Assembly (NCBI RefSeq): GCF_047495875.1
Contig: NC_092474.1
Location: 8,556,501-8,620,500 of the forward strand
Direction of reading: 5' to 3'
Length of the DNA: 64,000 nucleotides
Origin: Pithys albifrons albifrons
Lineage: Eukaryota > Chordata > Aves > Passeriformes > Thamnophilidae
Part shown: positions 49,421 to 60,930 of the stretch, piece after piece
Layout of the letters: each line of letters starts with the position of its first letter
Numbering within the stretch: position 1 is the stretch's first letter
Notes under the pieces: generated by a model
The model's database searches: none
Told to the model about the DNA's origin: nothing
What the model saw: only the letters and a program-made list of their open reading frames with translations
Made by a program: the position numbers and the translations under genes

Positions 49421-49789
49421 AGCTAACCTGAGGGAGCAGCAGCATTTCCTATTATCTCATTGAGAAAAATACCACAGAAAACATGGCTTTAAATATGCAG
49501 TGCAGGCAAGTAGCCTGGGAATGCCAGGAAATTATAGTTAGTTGTTCATAAAAGTGTAAAAGTTTCATTTGAACCTGGGAAGTTACCTCACTCCTCAATG
49601 GGGTAAATCCCCACAGCAATCCCCCTGCGACTGTTGGGGATGTGGCAGCAGCCCTGGGGCAGGAGATGGGCCACATGACTGAGGTTGGCACTGCCCTCGC
49701 TCCACTCTGTGCCAATCACAGCTCCGTGTGGCACTCGGGCTGCAGAGCTGCTCTCACTGTGCCTGACAGGATCTGAGGTCAGCCCTAAA

Positions 49790-50020
49790 ACCTGACGCTC
49801 ATTTTTGTGGTGTTTGCTCTGGCAGGAAGAGTGTTTGTTGTGATGAGCTCCATCAAAGCCTCATTAGAGCCAGAAAGCTCGATTAGACCTTCAGCAACCA
49901 GGGGAAATGAATGGTGATTCTACCCACCAGCAGATCACAAATCCTCTTACTCTGAGGATACAGTTCATATTATACCCAAGCAAGAAATCTATTAAATCAC
50001 TTTAATTAATTGCCTTCGTC
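49790..50020. promoter_or_regulatory. Candidate conserved non-coding element
   Basis: Carries TGACGCTCATTTTTGTGGTG, TCATTAGAGCC, GCTCGATTAGACC and CACTTTAATTAATTGCC. CpGs remain in an otherwise CpG-poor setting. No coding frame. Inferred regulatory. Confidence 0.35.
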
Positions 50021-51359
50021 TAAAACACTTGAGTGCAGACTGGAGAGGGGACACCCTGCTGTGAGGAAGTGCTGTGTGCTCACATGCCAGGGCAGAGCAT
50101 GTCATGCTGAAGAACACCTATGGAGGATCCCCTCTCCCTTTATTACACTGCACAGAAATTTGACTCCATTATTTCCACTATTTTATTTTTTTTTGTATTT
50201 CCCCATCTCCTTAAAGCTGCAAGTAACCAAAACTGCAAACCTCCAGAGGCCACTCTCATGGGCTTGTGAAAGATGAGCCCAACCAGAACAGGGGCAAGGC
50301 AACCAGGACTGACAAAGCGCTGCAGAGACAACCCCAGGAGAGATGCTAGTATTGCCCAGGTTCAGAAATAAGTGTGTTTGGATGCTTCACTGACAGTAAA
50401 GAGAAAGAAAACCACTGGGAAAGAGAAGCCTTATGGAAACTGAAGGGATGGCAAGCTGTCATGGGAACACAGAGGGAGGAGCAGGCCAGGAATAAACCTA
50501 GGATAGAGATCAGCAGGAAGCTTCTAGCAACTGGAACAAAAATGTTCCAGACAGAATATAATTTTTGTCCCTTCTTTCCATAGTCTGGAAGGCGAATTCA
50601 GCCCCACCATCTTCTCCTTGAAAAATCCTACCCCTTCATTAGCACATCTGTCTCATGGGCATCCACTGAATGCTAGTCTGAACAGACAGACAGGGCAGGC
50701 AGAAACACCCAAGATTCCACGAAGGAGAACGTACACAGTGAATCTGTCTGGACATACAAACTGTGTTCAGCACCATAATACCCAAACAAGTTCCCAAGGG
50801 TCTCAAATTAATATTGACTGATCCCAAAAGGCTGACAAATACCATACAGGAGGGAGCCTGGGAGATGTTTTACCAGATTTTAGAAACAAAGCTTCCTTAA
50901 ATATCATGAGACATTAAAAAATTCTCATGGCTGCTAAGGTGTTTGCAAAACAAGAGACGAGAGCAGCCACTGTCCTGCTGCCCTGCACCTGCAGCCAGTT
51001 GGGTTTTCACTGCAAATCCATTTGGTATCTCATCACTGTCCATCAAGGGCGCTCCAGCACCAGGACTGGATTCACCTCGGCAGTGTGAGCCTTGCACCCC
51101 ACTCCCTAATGTGGCTGGATTCATGGGGATACGTCTTAGGGAACATCCTCACCAACCAGAGGAAAACAGTAAAATCCTCTGACAGTTCTTAGGCAGCAAA
51201 GCACAGATCCCCAAAGGGAGAGAAGTTCAAAGAATCTCAAGACCTGACGGGGCAGGGACCTTGCACAAGGCTGTTTTATGACATGACTTCCTCTGCAAAG
51301 AGCTCTCACAGCTTGAGCTGTGAGAACAGGAGCTACATTTCCACTTGCAGACATGATTC
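50021..51359. other. Non-coding stretch, moderately AT-rich
   Basis: A T-rich stretch lies near 50181-50196. No transposon ends, no exon with both splice signals that I trust. The minus-strand frame at 51136-51354 starts like a short basic leader but has no family match I know. Confidence 0.4.
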
Positions 51360-51800
51360 CACATGAAAAGAAGATAGTACAATGTCAGACTCTCAGTACT
51401 GCAAAGCAAGAACAAAAGTAGAATAGAGAAAATACAGTTGTATAATATAAATAAAAGAACTCAGTTACAGTACACCAGACATTTTTAAGAAAATAAACCC
51501 ATGTTAGCCAAAGGATAACTATTTACTGTCATTAAGAAAAGCCTTCAAAATACAGATGAAAAAGACAGCCTGCTATCATTATGTTACTGCTACTGTTGTG
51601 TCACAATCTACCTTTACATTGTGCTTTCTCAGAGTCAAGAAAAGGACTTGGAGGGCTTGAGTCAGCTGTGTTAAACCAAAGGAATCCAGTTTTAAAAGTT
51701 ATTGTCTTGCTTCACTAGGCACCTTCTCATAAAATGCAAAAAGAAATAATTAGCTGCAAAAGCACAAGCTTTGAAGCCAGAGCTTCCAACTCCAAGATGG
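51360..51800 (-). other. AT-rich block with a strong minus-strand splice acceptor
   Basis: On the minus strand a long pyrimidine-rich tract ending TTCTTGCTTTGCAG (about 51401-51414) precedes TACTGAGAG. The downstream sequence is open in one frame to 51227 but shows no clear donor (CAG/GTCTTG is weak). The rest (51420-51760) is AT-rich without repeats. It could be intron ahead of a terminal exon, or a regulatory element. Confidence 0.2.
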
Positions 51801-52319
51801 CTGCAAAGGCCCTCAGTAAATGTCAGATTTTGATGGCCACTGATGACAAGATATGCCACACTCTCACCTTGCTGTTTCCTCAGTGGCAAGAACGGTGCAG
51901 GGTAAGGGGGAAGATTTGCTCCACTGCTCTTTGCTTTTCCCGGGACATTGGCAGGACAGTCTGGCTCTGATAGAAGACACTGTGCCCCACTCTGGGAAGC
52001 ATCCACCTCTGATTGCCCTGCTCCTGAAGGCACTGTGCAGCACAGAGACAGTCCCTCTCTCCATACCTGTATTGTCCTGGTACACACCAGCCACCCGTGA
52101 GAGCCATCACAGCCATTCCTATGCCATTTCCTTAGGTTCAGGTGCACCCTTTGCCATGTGCCTCTCAGATGAGTTTCCTCTGCACTGTTTGGTCCTTCTT
52201 ATCACCCTGATCTACCAGCTCTGTCTTGCAGGATGTGAGCCTGACCACCTGCGGATTCCTATCCCAGGGAAGGCGTGACCCTGCCAGAGGGATGCAAAGC
52301 AGAGCAGTCAGCCACACAC

Positions 52320-52560
52320 AGTGGAAACACACTGCCACGAATCTGCTCTCCGGGTGGCAGCTCTGAAGGTGCATTTCCATAGCTCACATTTCCATAGTGT
52401 CACACTGGCAAAGAAAGGAGAGCGCTGGGGAAAGACAGGCCCGGGCGAGTTTGGGAAGAAGGCTCTTCTCCGCCAGCCTTTAGATACAGAGGTCGAGGGC
52501 TTGCAAGGGTCAGCAACCCCTCTTAATATTCACTAAAGCAGCAACAACAAAGGCAAGCTG
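52320..52560. promoter_or_regulatory. Candidate regulatory element with a short direct repeat
   Basis: CATTTCCATAG occurs twice, at 52372-52382 and 52387-52397, with a 15-bp period. Retained CpGs (GAGCGCTGG, GGCCCGGGCGAG, CTCCGCC, GGTCGAGG) and AACAACAAAGGC (SOX-like) follow. Moderately GC-rich, unlike most other candidate blocks, and without a plausible frame. Confidence 0.3.
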
Positions 52561-53740
52561 GGGAAAGGGAAGCCTTCCTGTGGAGTCCCATCTTCACTCT
52601 GGATACCACTCCACAATGAAGTTATTTCAAACCGCCCATAGGTTAAGCTCTGGCTTTCATTCCAATAGCACAGTTCCTGCTGAGCTCTGCCTGCAAAGGC
52701 ACATCAAGCAGAGACACTCAGATGACATCTAACCTCACCCAGCTCGCTGCAGCAGCACCTTTCTCAGCCAGGCTGGAAACTCAGATCACAGAAGAGAGGG
52801 TGTCAAATGCCTAACATTTAATGAGACCAGAAGGAGGTCATAGCTCTGTCTGAGCAGCACTGTAAAAGCTCTCATCTGATACAAATGCTATCTTGGACAT
52901 CAGCAGTGCTTGGTAAATAAAGAGACAAGTTCCACCTTCCAAAGCAAATTACATGAATGACACTTGGCTTTGATGATGATTCCTAGGAGGCAACTCTCTC
53001 ACATTTCCCCTTCGTACACCTCAGCTTTAACCACAAAGTCAAGGACACTTACTGCTTTCTCATTCAAACAATCTGGATCATGTCTCCCTGAAATCATCAC
53101 CATGCTGTGACAGCACCAGGGAAGCCTGGTGAAGCCTGTCCCTGTGCCTGGAGCAGCCACAAGCACTCCTGTGAGCCCAGGAACAGCCAGCCTGGCCTCA
53201 GCCTCCAGCACCGCGGTAAGGAGCAGTGACAAACACAGTGTCTGACTAGCCCAGCAAAATTATTGAATCCCCCCTCTCAAGTTTGTTGTTTTCATGATGT
53301 CCAGAACTCTTCCAGGCCCTGAAACCACCTAACACCCACACATTAAACCCTGTGTGCCAAAAAACCTATAAAGGAACAGCACTAAGAGTACTCCCTTCCC
53401 AATCTATGTTTCTTGAGAACCATAGACGTGGCTGTCACTACATCAGGTCATCTACCAGTTTTCTTCCCTTTGGCTACCATCACGCTTTGAGCACTCGAGA
53501 GAGGGACATGGCCAGCCCTCCACAGGTCCAATCATGACACCCCAATGGTGAGTAGGAGTGGGGCAGTGCTTCTCTGCCCATACCCTGTACCCACCGTGCC
53601 TCTTGTCACTCACCTGGGCACTGCATCAGCAGGAAGGTCCGGTCAGCAGCAAGTGCCTCATATCCCAGTCATGCTTGGCTGTGCAGGCAAAACCACGAGA
53701 GCACATGAGGAGTTAAGCCTTTTCTTACAAAACGTGTAAA
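52561..53740. other. Non-coding stretch
   Basis: Mixed composition with no repeat family. It contains the weak 35-nt exon candidate listed separately. Confidence 0.45.
53053..53087 (-). other. Weak 35-nt exon candidate, minus strand
   Basis: On the minus strand GGTGATGATTTCAG precedes 35 bases that end at a good donor (AAAGCA/GTAAGT). The one long open frame reads RHDPDCLNEKA after a split codon. The acceptor has a poor pyrimidine tract and the length is not a multiple of three. I do not recognise the peptide; chance is likely. Confidence 0.12.
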
Positions 53741-53930
53741 GACGTGGTCTGCACACTTGGTGAGCTGTAGTGGTTGTGGGCCAAAACTCTTTGCTGCATA
53801 TTTCTGAAATTATTTGTCAGAAAAGAACGTCAATGACATAGAAAATGAGTTGCAGATGTAACCTTTTCAAGCATCAATAATAACTTAAGACATTTGAAAC
53901 TAGATCTTAACTCACAAGTGACTCCACCAC
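53741..53930. promoter_or_regulatory. Candidate conserved non-coding element
   Basis: AT-rich with GTAGTGGTTGTGG (RUNX-like), GAAATTATTTGTCAG, AACGTCAATGACATAG and CATCAATAATAAC. Borders to C-rich DNA. Regulatory role inferred. Confidence 0.3.
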
Positions 53931-54509
53931 ATGGGGCAGTTTCTGAGGGAAGGGCTCGCAGACCAGAGGCAGGACTGTAACACATCCCAGCAATGGTGCC
54001 CTCTCCAGCTCTCTCTTAGCAAACAACAGTTCAATTCCTGCATTTCCTAAAGCTGCTTCCCTTTCTGGGACTCTTTTTCCCAATTCCCAGGCTGCTCCTG
54101 AATGGAAAAGGAGGCTTCCAGACCAGGTGCAACAGCCAAGTCTCACAATGAGCTGACATTAGGGCAGTCAGAGTGATTTCTCCAAGTGTAGCACAAAGGC
54201 AAAGGCACTACACAAGAAAGATTCCTGTTTTAGCACTTCCTCATTCACACACATGCCCACGGCCCCAGCTCCTCAGGGCACACCAGAGTGAGTGCCCTGG
54301 CACAGGGAGGATGAGGACCTCCAGGAGGGCAGGGACACACAGGCTGCAGCAGCACTGCAGGAAGGTGCATGCTGGGTGTGTGTCAGGCTGTGCCGGGGTC
54401 TGTCGCGGTGTGCTGTGGCCCCGTTGGCTCAGGGGCCAGAGAAGCCATCCCTGCTGTGGGTCTCCTGGCACAGCCAGAAAGCCATCCCTGCCACCACCCC
54501 GGTATTTCT

Positions 54510-54660
54510 GTAATGAATATCACCACTGTTGTCTCAGAGGCACATGCTTAAGGAATTTAACTACTTTAATACAATGGGCTCAAATTGCCAAAGAATGTTT
54601 GTGCATCGGTGTGAAATCAGAAATTTGAGGAGGGGGTGCTTTATCTGTCAAAGGCCAACC
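54510..54660. promoter_or_regulatory. Candidate conserved non-coding element
   Basis: Contains GAATATCACC, GGAATTTAACTACTTTAATAC, CATCGGTGTG and GCTTTATCTGTCAAAGG, the last holding a GATA site (TTATCT) next to a CAAAGG TCF/SOX-like core. Distinct from the C-rich flanks. Confidence 0.3.
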
Positions 54661-57539
54661 TCAGGGGGCTGCCAGAGCAGACAGTGGGAAGCTGGATTGC
54701 ATTTGACACGCATCAGCCCATCAAACACAAACAGCCTTCAAAGTGCTGGGAGGCCAAGCCAGCCCCATCACTGGCCTTACCAGCCCCACTGGGCTCCAAA
54801 CCAGGTCACGCCCCATGGGCTGTGCAGGACCCACCTGGGCCTCACAGTCTGATCTTGCTCCATAAATCACAGGAAAAGGGATACTTCTTAACAGCTCAAA
54901 TTAAGATAAAATGCCTTCCATGGCAGGCCAGAAGCAACCTGTGTCATCCCCTGGCCATGTGATACCACTAAGCAGCCAAAGGATGTGCCAGCCATGCCAA
55001 TGGCAGGTCTGCTGCAGCCACAGTGGACAGAGCAGCAAGCCAGGCAGCAGCACCCCGGCCACCCACCCAGGCCAGCAACTGGGCCAGTTACCATCAGCTA
55101 ATGACTTTGCAACAACAGTCTGCTGAGGAGGGAGAGCAAGAAACCTGTCAGCCCACACTGTGAGCTGCTGACACCAGCACATGCTGCCAGTCCTCGAGAG
55201 AGGCCAACTAGAAACAGAAATCCTACCGGGATGGACAGACCTCAGCCAAGCATGGCCACCACCCACACGAACCCAGTCCTGCAGCTCAGTGGGGCTGGGG
55301 GTCCTGGGCCTGGCTGGGGCACAGTGAGTGCTCTAGCCCTGCCCCACAGCCATCTCTCCGAGTCTCACTGGAGGGTTTTAGTGACTGTAAAGAGCTGAAC
55401 TTAAATTATTCCAGGGGAAGAGAAACACAAAACCTTATATTCAGACTAATCCCCAGACCTCCAACCCAAACAGACCCTTTCTGCAGCCAGTCGCTGCCAA
55501 GCCCAGCCCCAGCACCTGGGCCCAGGTCTCCAGCACAGGGTGTGTGCAGGGCTCTGCCAAGGGGCTCCACAGCCCTCTGTGAGCATGAGCATGGCCAGAA
55601 GAAGAAATATCAGCCCGACATAAAACCCAGGATTTTCTTACCAAGTCTCAAAACAGTATATAAAGGGAAAGGACAGGGGGGAACATGCCTGATCAACTCC
55701 TCCTCACCACTTCCAGTGTTCAGAGCAGCACTCAGCCAAGCAGGGTGCACAGCAAATAATACCCACTCCACTGTCCCCCCTGCCCCAGCACCAAGACCCC
55801 ACACACCAGGGAATGCAGGGGAACAGATGGATTTTCCACAGGAAGGAGCAGCTCCTTCCAGTCAAATATGTCAGCCCAGCAAAGCCATGTGTTCAAACCA
55901 TTAAACTGCTGCCTTTGCTTGACCAGCAGCACCAGGAGAGGACTTTGGGGAGGATATTCAGGGGGAAGTGCCCCTCAGACTGCACAAGGCAGACAGGCCA
56001 GAAGGACCCATGGCCAGCGCCTGAACCCCTCATTTCTACATACCTAAACAACCAGGATTTTCCTTTTCCAGGTGCTTCTTATCAATGAGATGGAGCAATG
56101 GTAAAATACAGAATTGCACTGCTGCAGCAGTAATCTCTCACACAAAAAGCTGCCTTCACCTGGGCTCCTAAGCAAGTACCTTGATAAGGAGTATCAGGCT
56201 TACAAGGCAAACACATTTTCAAGGTTGTTCGCACACCACACAAGCCACTGGGGTTATTCCAGATCAAGAGGTGTGCACAGCATCACACCAGACACAGAGA
56301 GCTCTCAGAGCTGAGGGTGTGTGGGTCAGTTAGGGGAACTGGCAATGCCTACTCTCACTGCATCAAGAATAAGGAACCTTGAGGGTCCATGAATTGAGAT
56401 CATTTGATTTTAAATAAGATACAATATTTCTCTCTCTATTAACCCTGGAGTGTAAATAGTTTAAAACAGACCACAAAGCAGCCCCTGCCACGTTTGCTCA
56501 CAGTGCTGGTGGGAGAGAAGGCCCCAGAAAACACAGTGTTTGTTTGTAAGGGATTGCAGGAGAGGAGTTGCAATGCTTTGCCAGGGCTGGAACACTTCAG
56601 TTCCCCTAAAAGAGAATTGTTTTCCATGAAAATTAACAAAAAGCTTCTGTTAGCAACAATGGGATATAATTTAAAATAATGTCAGGTAAAATAAGAACAG
56701 GTAAATGAAACTGCACACCAAAAATGCAGCAGTGGAAGAAGGCTGGGCCTGCAGAATCCCAGGTGGGATTTGCCAGGGCTGACTGTGCCCTCAGCTCCCA
56801 GCCCAGCACTGCAGCCCTTGGGACACAGCACTGTCCGGAGGGATGGGCACGTCCACAAAGGGGTGAGCCACGGCATTCCCTATCCCAGGGGCAGCTGTGC
56901 TGGGTCCTGCACAGAGTGCCAAGGTTTACTCCCCAAGGACAGGGTTCACTTGACCTGGGCATGAGCTGCTCTGTGAAAGGTTGGAGTCCACCAGCATCTG
57001 TTACTGCCTGGGGAGATGGGCAGCATGAGAAAGGCACAGCAGCAGCAGCAGCAGCAGTCTGAGACAAACTCAGGATTTTTCTGGATCTCATCCCAAAACA
57101 CATTTCTTTGGACTGAGTGATATCCTGAGTTGCTTGGCTGACCAAGACTTGGAAACACAAGCCACAGAATTCAGACCATTTAAAAATTTAGGTATTCTAA
57201 TAAACAACCCGGGAGACCTCCCCAGTATGGGAGGGAAGCATTTTGGGGATAGGTTTCCACAGAAGCAAAATATTTCCCTAGCAGGCTTTCCAGCAGAGGA
57301 ACAAATAAGGTTTCAAAGGCTAAAACACTGGACAAGGTGTTCCTCACACTGTGGACACGGTGCACATGTCCCTCCCACGCTGCTCTCCAGCCCAACACCC
57401 TGAGGGGCAGCCCTGGCCGTGGTGCAGTGCCATGCCAAGTGCCATGCACAGGTTATTGCAGGGGTCCCACACATGTTCATGTCTCTGAGCATTCGCATGT
57501 GCTACAGAAGAACCACGCAGAGCATGTCCAGCTTTGTTG
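54661..57539. other. C/A-rich non-coding stretch
   Basis: Strong C excess on the + strand: line 54781-54840 has 25 C, 11 A, 17 G and 7 T. An AT-richer patch lies at 56380-56460 and another at 56600-56720. Frames up to 175 codons (56633-57160, -) have no domain. No mobile element was recognised. Confidence 0.5.
57037..57057. repeat. (CAG)7 microsatellite
   Basis: Seven perfect CAG units. On the minus strand the frame through it gives an alanine or cysteine run depending on phase, but no frame here is supported as coding. Confidence 0.95.
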
Positions 57540-58260
57540 TTTCAGCCATACTGTTGAGGCGCCTGTTTACTTGAGAATCATATGTTTTGTGCCCTGGTCC
57601 TCACTGTATTCAGAACAGTTATTTAGCTTCAATAAGCCCCTTGTTAAAGCCTTTTCCCTTCTGTAATCTCATCAAACTAACCAAAAGGAGTTTGTTCTGA
57701 AATAGAGTCCCATTTTGTAACCTGGCTTCCCGGAGGAGCGCTCCCCATGCGCACCCGGCCCCTCCGCCACAAAAGGGCTCTGCTTGTCCTGGCGCTGACA
57801 AAACACTCCCGTCTGTTTGGGTTAGTCAGCAGGGGGTTAATGAAAAGCCCGGCCCTGGGGACTCCCACCTTATCTGCAATCATGAATTTATTGAAGAATG
57901 TGTTAATGTGCTGGATTTTATTCATCAGGGGTCAGGGCTTTTCAAATTCTTCCTCCCGGCTCCCCCTCTTTCCATCCCTCCCCAGCAAGCTCACAATGCT
58001 GTTTAAACAAAGGACTCCCAACACAAAGAGCAAATTTACACAGTAAAGTTTTCTTGCAAGCCCAGAGCAGAGTCTGGAAGAATTCCAGCTTTATAAAGAG
58101 AAAGGGGGGTGGGGGAAGAAAGGGGGGAGGGAGAGATGGGCATTTTGCAGAGGATAAAAGGAAATTCAGAAGAGTTCCCACCTCCCGAAGCTCAGCACTG
58201 AATATTCTCCATCAGTTAACCCCGAAGCAAGAAGAAGTTTCAGCGGGACATGAGCCCTCA
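57540..58260. promoter_or_regulatory. Large candidate conserved element with CpG cluster and FOX/SOX-type sites
   Basis: A 700-base block with a CpG-rich core at 57729-57795 (GGAGCGCTCC palindrome, GCGCACCCGG), TTATCTGCAATCATGAATTTATTG-type sequence, TTAATG cores, GTTTAAACAAAGG (FOX/SOX-like) near 58000 and TTTATAAAGAG (TATA-like) near 58090, followed by a G-quadruplex motif. It has no exon I trust. A TATA-like box near CpG-rich DNA raises the option of a promoter, but an enhancer is the simpler reading. Confidence 0.4.
58104..58131 (+). other. Potential G-quadruplex motif
   Basis: Four G runs (6, 5, 6 and 3) separated by loops of 1, 6 and 1 bases on the + strand. The loops are short enough for a stable intramolecular quadruplex. 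It sits about 15 bases right of the TTTATAAAGAG sequence. Confidence 0.7.
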
Positions 58261-58679
58261 TAGCACCAAACTTCTCAGCCTCTTTGACGATTGAGACTGA
58301 AATTAATGTTTCAGCATCACATTTACGATGACACTTCAACAGCTCCTTTTGTCTGTGGATTGCTAACAGGAGCCCACAAGAGGACACAGCAACCATTCAG
58401 CTGGGCTCCTCCTCTGTTCCTTGTTTTACAGGTGTGACCCAAGCAAGATCTAAAATGAAATAACGAGGCTCAGATGTGGCTCATGGTGACACGTGTCCAA
58501 GGCCAAGTGAGAATGCCAGGGAGCCAGGGATGCCATCTCCCACATCCCACCCATGGGTGATACCCTGTCCCCGGATCAGGGGCTGCCTGGGTCCTGGGGA
58601 CGTCCTGGCACCATTAGAGCGCCTTTGGCAAGTGCACAAACACGCTGCTGCAGCCTGGAACCCCCTTTCATCTCCAACA

Positions 58680-59230
58680 TTACCCCCAGTCCACAGCAGG
58701 TTATCGATAAAGGGATGCTTGGATGATTGTTTTTATTCTTTTTCACTAAAAGTCTACTTTGTGTTAGTCAGAGCTCTGGGCATTAGAGAACAGGGCACAA
58801 TCCGGCACTTAATGAACCATGGATGACCTAAACAATTTTCTTCAGGTCTACTCACCTCCACCTCTTGCACTGTCATTAATGAGCTCTGGCAACATCTTGG
58901 AAAGGAGAGCTCAGAATAGACATCACCTCCATCTGCACCTCTGCCCTGCAGGAAGGGCCTTATAGAGCTTGTCTGAGCAAGGAGTTTTCAGATGTTTTAC
59001 AAGCAAAATATATGTGATGTTTTTGGCCATAATGCTAAAACTGCTGGGAAGGCTACAAACTGGTCCCCAGGCAAGAGAGTAACCACTTCAGACATGTGGC
59101 CTAGGGACTTTTAGAAACAATTAATATTAAATCCCATCATAATTCCAGTTGCTAACAATGTTCTCAGCCAAAAGCATGTCGTTGACCCAAACTTTTATTC
59201 CTGTGTTTATTTACCTTGGTCTTTAAGGAA
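58680..59230. promoter_or_regulatory. AT-rich candidate elements
   Basis: The first part (58690-58840) has GGTTATCGATAAAGG, GATGATTGTTTTTATTC and GCACTTAATGAACC. The second (58980-59220) has CAATTAATATTAAATCCC, GCTAACAATG and CATGTCGTTGACCC. A good minus-strand donor (GGAG/GTGAGTAG) lies near 58855 but no partner acceptor or open frame supports an exon. Regulatory by texture. Confidence 0.3.
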
Positions 59231-59403
59231 GGTGATGCCTTCTGCCATACTCACAGCACCAGCAGCACTCTGCAAGCAGCTCGCCCAAGCAGCCTGGGAA
59301 AAGGGAGTTCAAACAACTCTCGAGTCACACACAGGAGCCCACAAAGAGCACAACAGCACAGAGTTCTGGCAGGAATGTTGGCTGGCACTGCCCCACTGCC
59401 CCA

Positions 59404-59519
59404 CGGCTTTGTGGAGCCCGCGGAGGGGCCGAGCAGATCTCGGCACACGGGATCCAGCTGCGCGGCCGATGGATCCCCGACCGCTGAACGTACAATGCGT
59501 ATTCAGAGTGTCTCGGCCG
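59404..59519. promoter_or_regulatory. Short CpG cluster
   Basis: About 15 CpGs in 116 bases, the densest in the window, including GCGCGGCCGATGG and TGAACGTACAATGCG. Inverted arms GGGATCC (59449-59455) and GGATCCC (59471-59477) lie inside. It is too short for a standard CpG island. It may be an unmethylated enhancer or a minor promoter. Confidence 0.4.
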
Positions 59520-59559
59520 TGACAGGAATGCCAAAGCCTGTGCGGAAAACAACTCAAAG

Positions 59560-59730
59560 GACGTAATTAAATCAGTTAAATGGCTTAGGCAAAGAGACAC
59601 GACTACAGCCAGATTTCAACTCTCGGCCCAGTCACAGGGCACAGGGAACAATGATTAGGAAAGCAAGAACAGTAAAAGTTCCATGACCAGCCATTTGCAT
59701 TTCTTTAGTTAATAAACTATAACCCATGCT
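59560..59730. promoter_or_regulatory. Candidate conserved element with SOX and octamer sites
   Basis: GAACAATG at 59646-59653 is an exact SOX-type site, followed at once by ATTAGG. ATTTGCAT at 59693-59700 is a perfect POU octamer. GACGTAATTAAATC and TTAGTTAATAAAC add homeodomain cores. The block is adjacent to the CpG cluster, so both may belong to one element. Confidence 0.4.
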
Positions 59731-60860
59731 TAATACTGACACAGGCCAGGTGAGCCTCTGAGCCCGGAGCCCTGGAATGAAGGCAGGTGTTCGGGATAGG
59801 CAGGTACCGTGCCGGCATCACTAGAGGTGGCGTTACCAGGCAAAAAGCCAGTGCCAAGAGCAGAAATGAAAGGCCAGTCTGTTGATTTTCATCTGTTAAT
59901 GTGCAGCAAACAGTGAGCTACTGCTGCCTTTTTGGAAGCAGAAGCTTGGGCAGAGCATTGCTGGAGCAGGGGAGGCAGCCCCAGCTGCTGGCAGTAGCAA
60001 AGGAGCCTTTGCACAGTGGGGGATCTGGGCACCCACATAAATGGCCTCATGAACCAGAGGAGGAGCATTAATCCAACCACCAACACAGCTCGTGTCCAGT
60101 TTTACTGAACAACTAAGACGACACAGGAGCAGCACTGCAGCATCAGAGCCAGGGGCTTGGGGAGCTGCCCCAGGGGCTGACACCACTGCCCAGCAGCTCC
60201 AGACATGGTCCAGCCCCTCTGGACAAGCTCCAGAGCCACTGGTGACATGAGAAGAAAGATGCTGCCACAGAGAGAGGGCACACGGAGGAGAGCAGGATGG
60301 CCCTGAGAATCCCACAGCAGTGTCTCAGCATTGCTGCACTGCCAACTCAAACACCCAGCAGCTGAGGGTCCCAGTGACCTCGGCATACAGACAGACCCAC
60401 CACACCATCCCACAGTGCCTCTGGGAGGCTGAGGAGAGGTTGGGTCTGACAGTGGCACTGAAGAACACCAGAAGCTGCTGCTGCCCAACAGGTCCCCAGT
60501 CTCACAGGAGACTGGACAGAGGGGAAGGTCTCAACTTCCATGGCCTTCCCTGCAGAGCAGGGACTGCACAGCTGCCAGGAACACTGTGTTCCTTCCCCTC
60601 TCAGGATCAAAAAGAAGTCAAAATTAAAACCCACCAATCCTGCTGAGGCAGAGGGTTGCCACTGCTGGCAGGGGTACCTGGCAAAGCCCTGGAGTGCCAG
60701 AAGCAAAGCACATCCCAAACCCTCCTGGAGCGCCAGGCAGAGCCACGTGTGGGCAAGGGTTTCCCTGTATCATGGACAAATTCCTCCCCACTATCACGAG
60801 GCCCAGGACTTACCTGAATGTGAACGGTGTCTGTTCACTTCTTCACATCCCAGGGAAAAA
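59731..60860. other. C-rich non-coding stretch
   Basis: Presumed intergenic sequence downstream of the minus-strand 3' end. Frames up to 139 codons without domains. No repeat family was seen. Confidence 0.45.
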
Positions 60861-60867
60861 GGGACTT

Positions 60868-60930
60868 ACTACAAAAATCAACAACACTGGTATGAAATAT
60901 ACAGTAGCCACCATTAACATCATATTTATT
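60868..60930 (-). terminator. Candidate minus-strand polyadenylation site
   Basis: AATAAA reads on the minus strand at 60930-60925. About 35-55 bases further downstream, minus-strand GTGTTGTTGATTTTTGTAG (60890-60872) gives a GU/U-rich downstream element at the usual distance. Cleavage would fall near 60900-60915. The order and spacing of the parts are those of a vertebrate poly(A) site. Confidence 0.55.

Noticed and set aside
49577..49620. 44-nt minus-strand exon reading VAGGLLWGFTPLRSE
   Set aside because: The splice signals are ordinary and the length is out of frame; similar pairs occur elsewhere in the window by chance.
57037..57057. (CAG)7 as a polyglutamine or polyalanine coding repeat
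   Set aside because: None of the frames through it has protein support; it is a plain microsatellite.
59817..59840. CTCF site at CACTAGAGGTGGCG
   Set aside because: The sequence needs an extra base against the CTCF consensus, so the match is poor.
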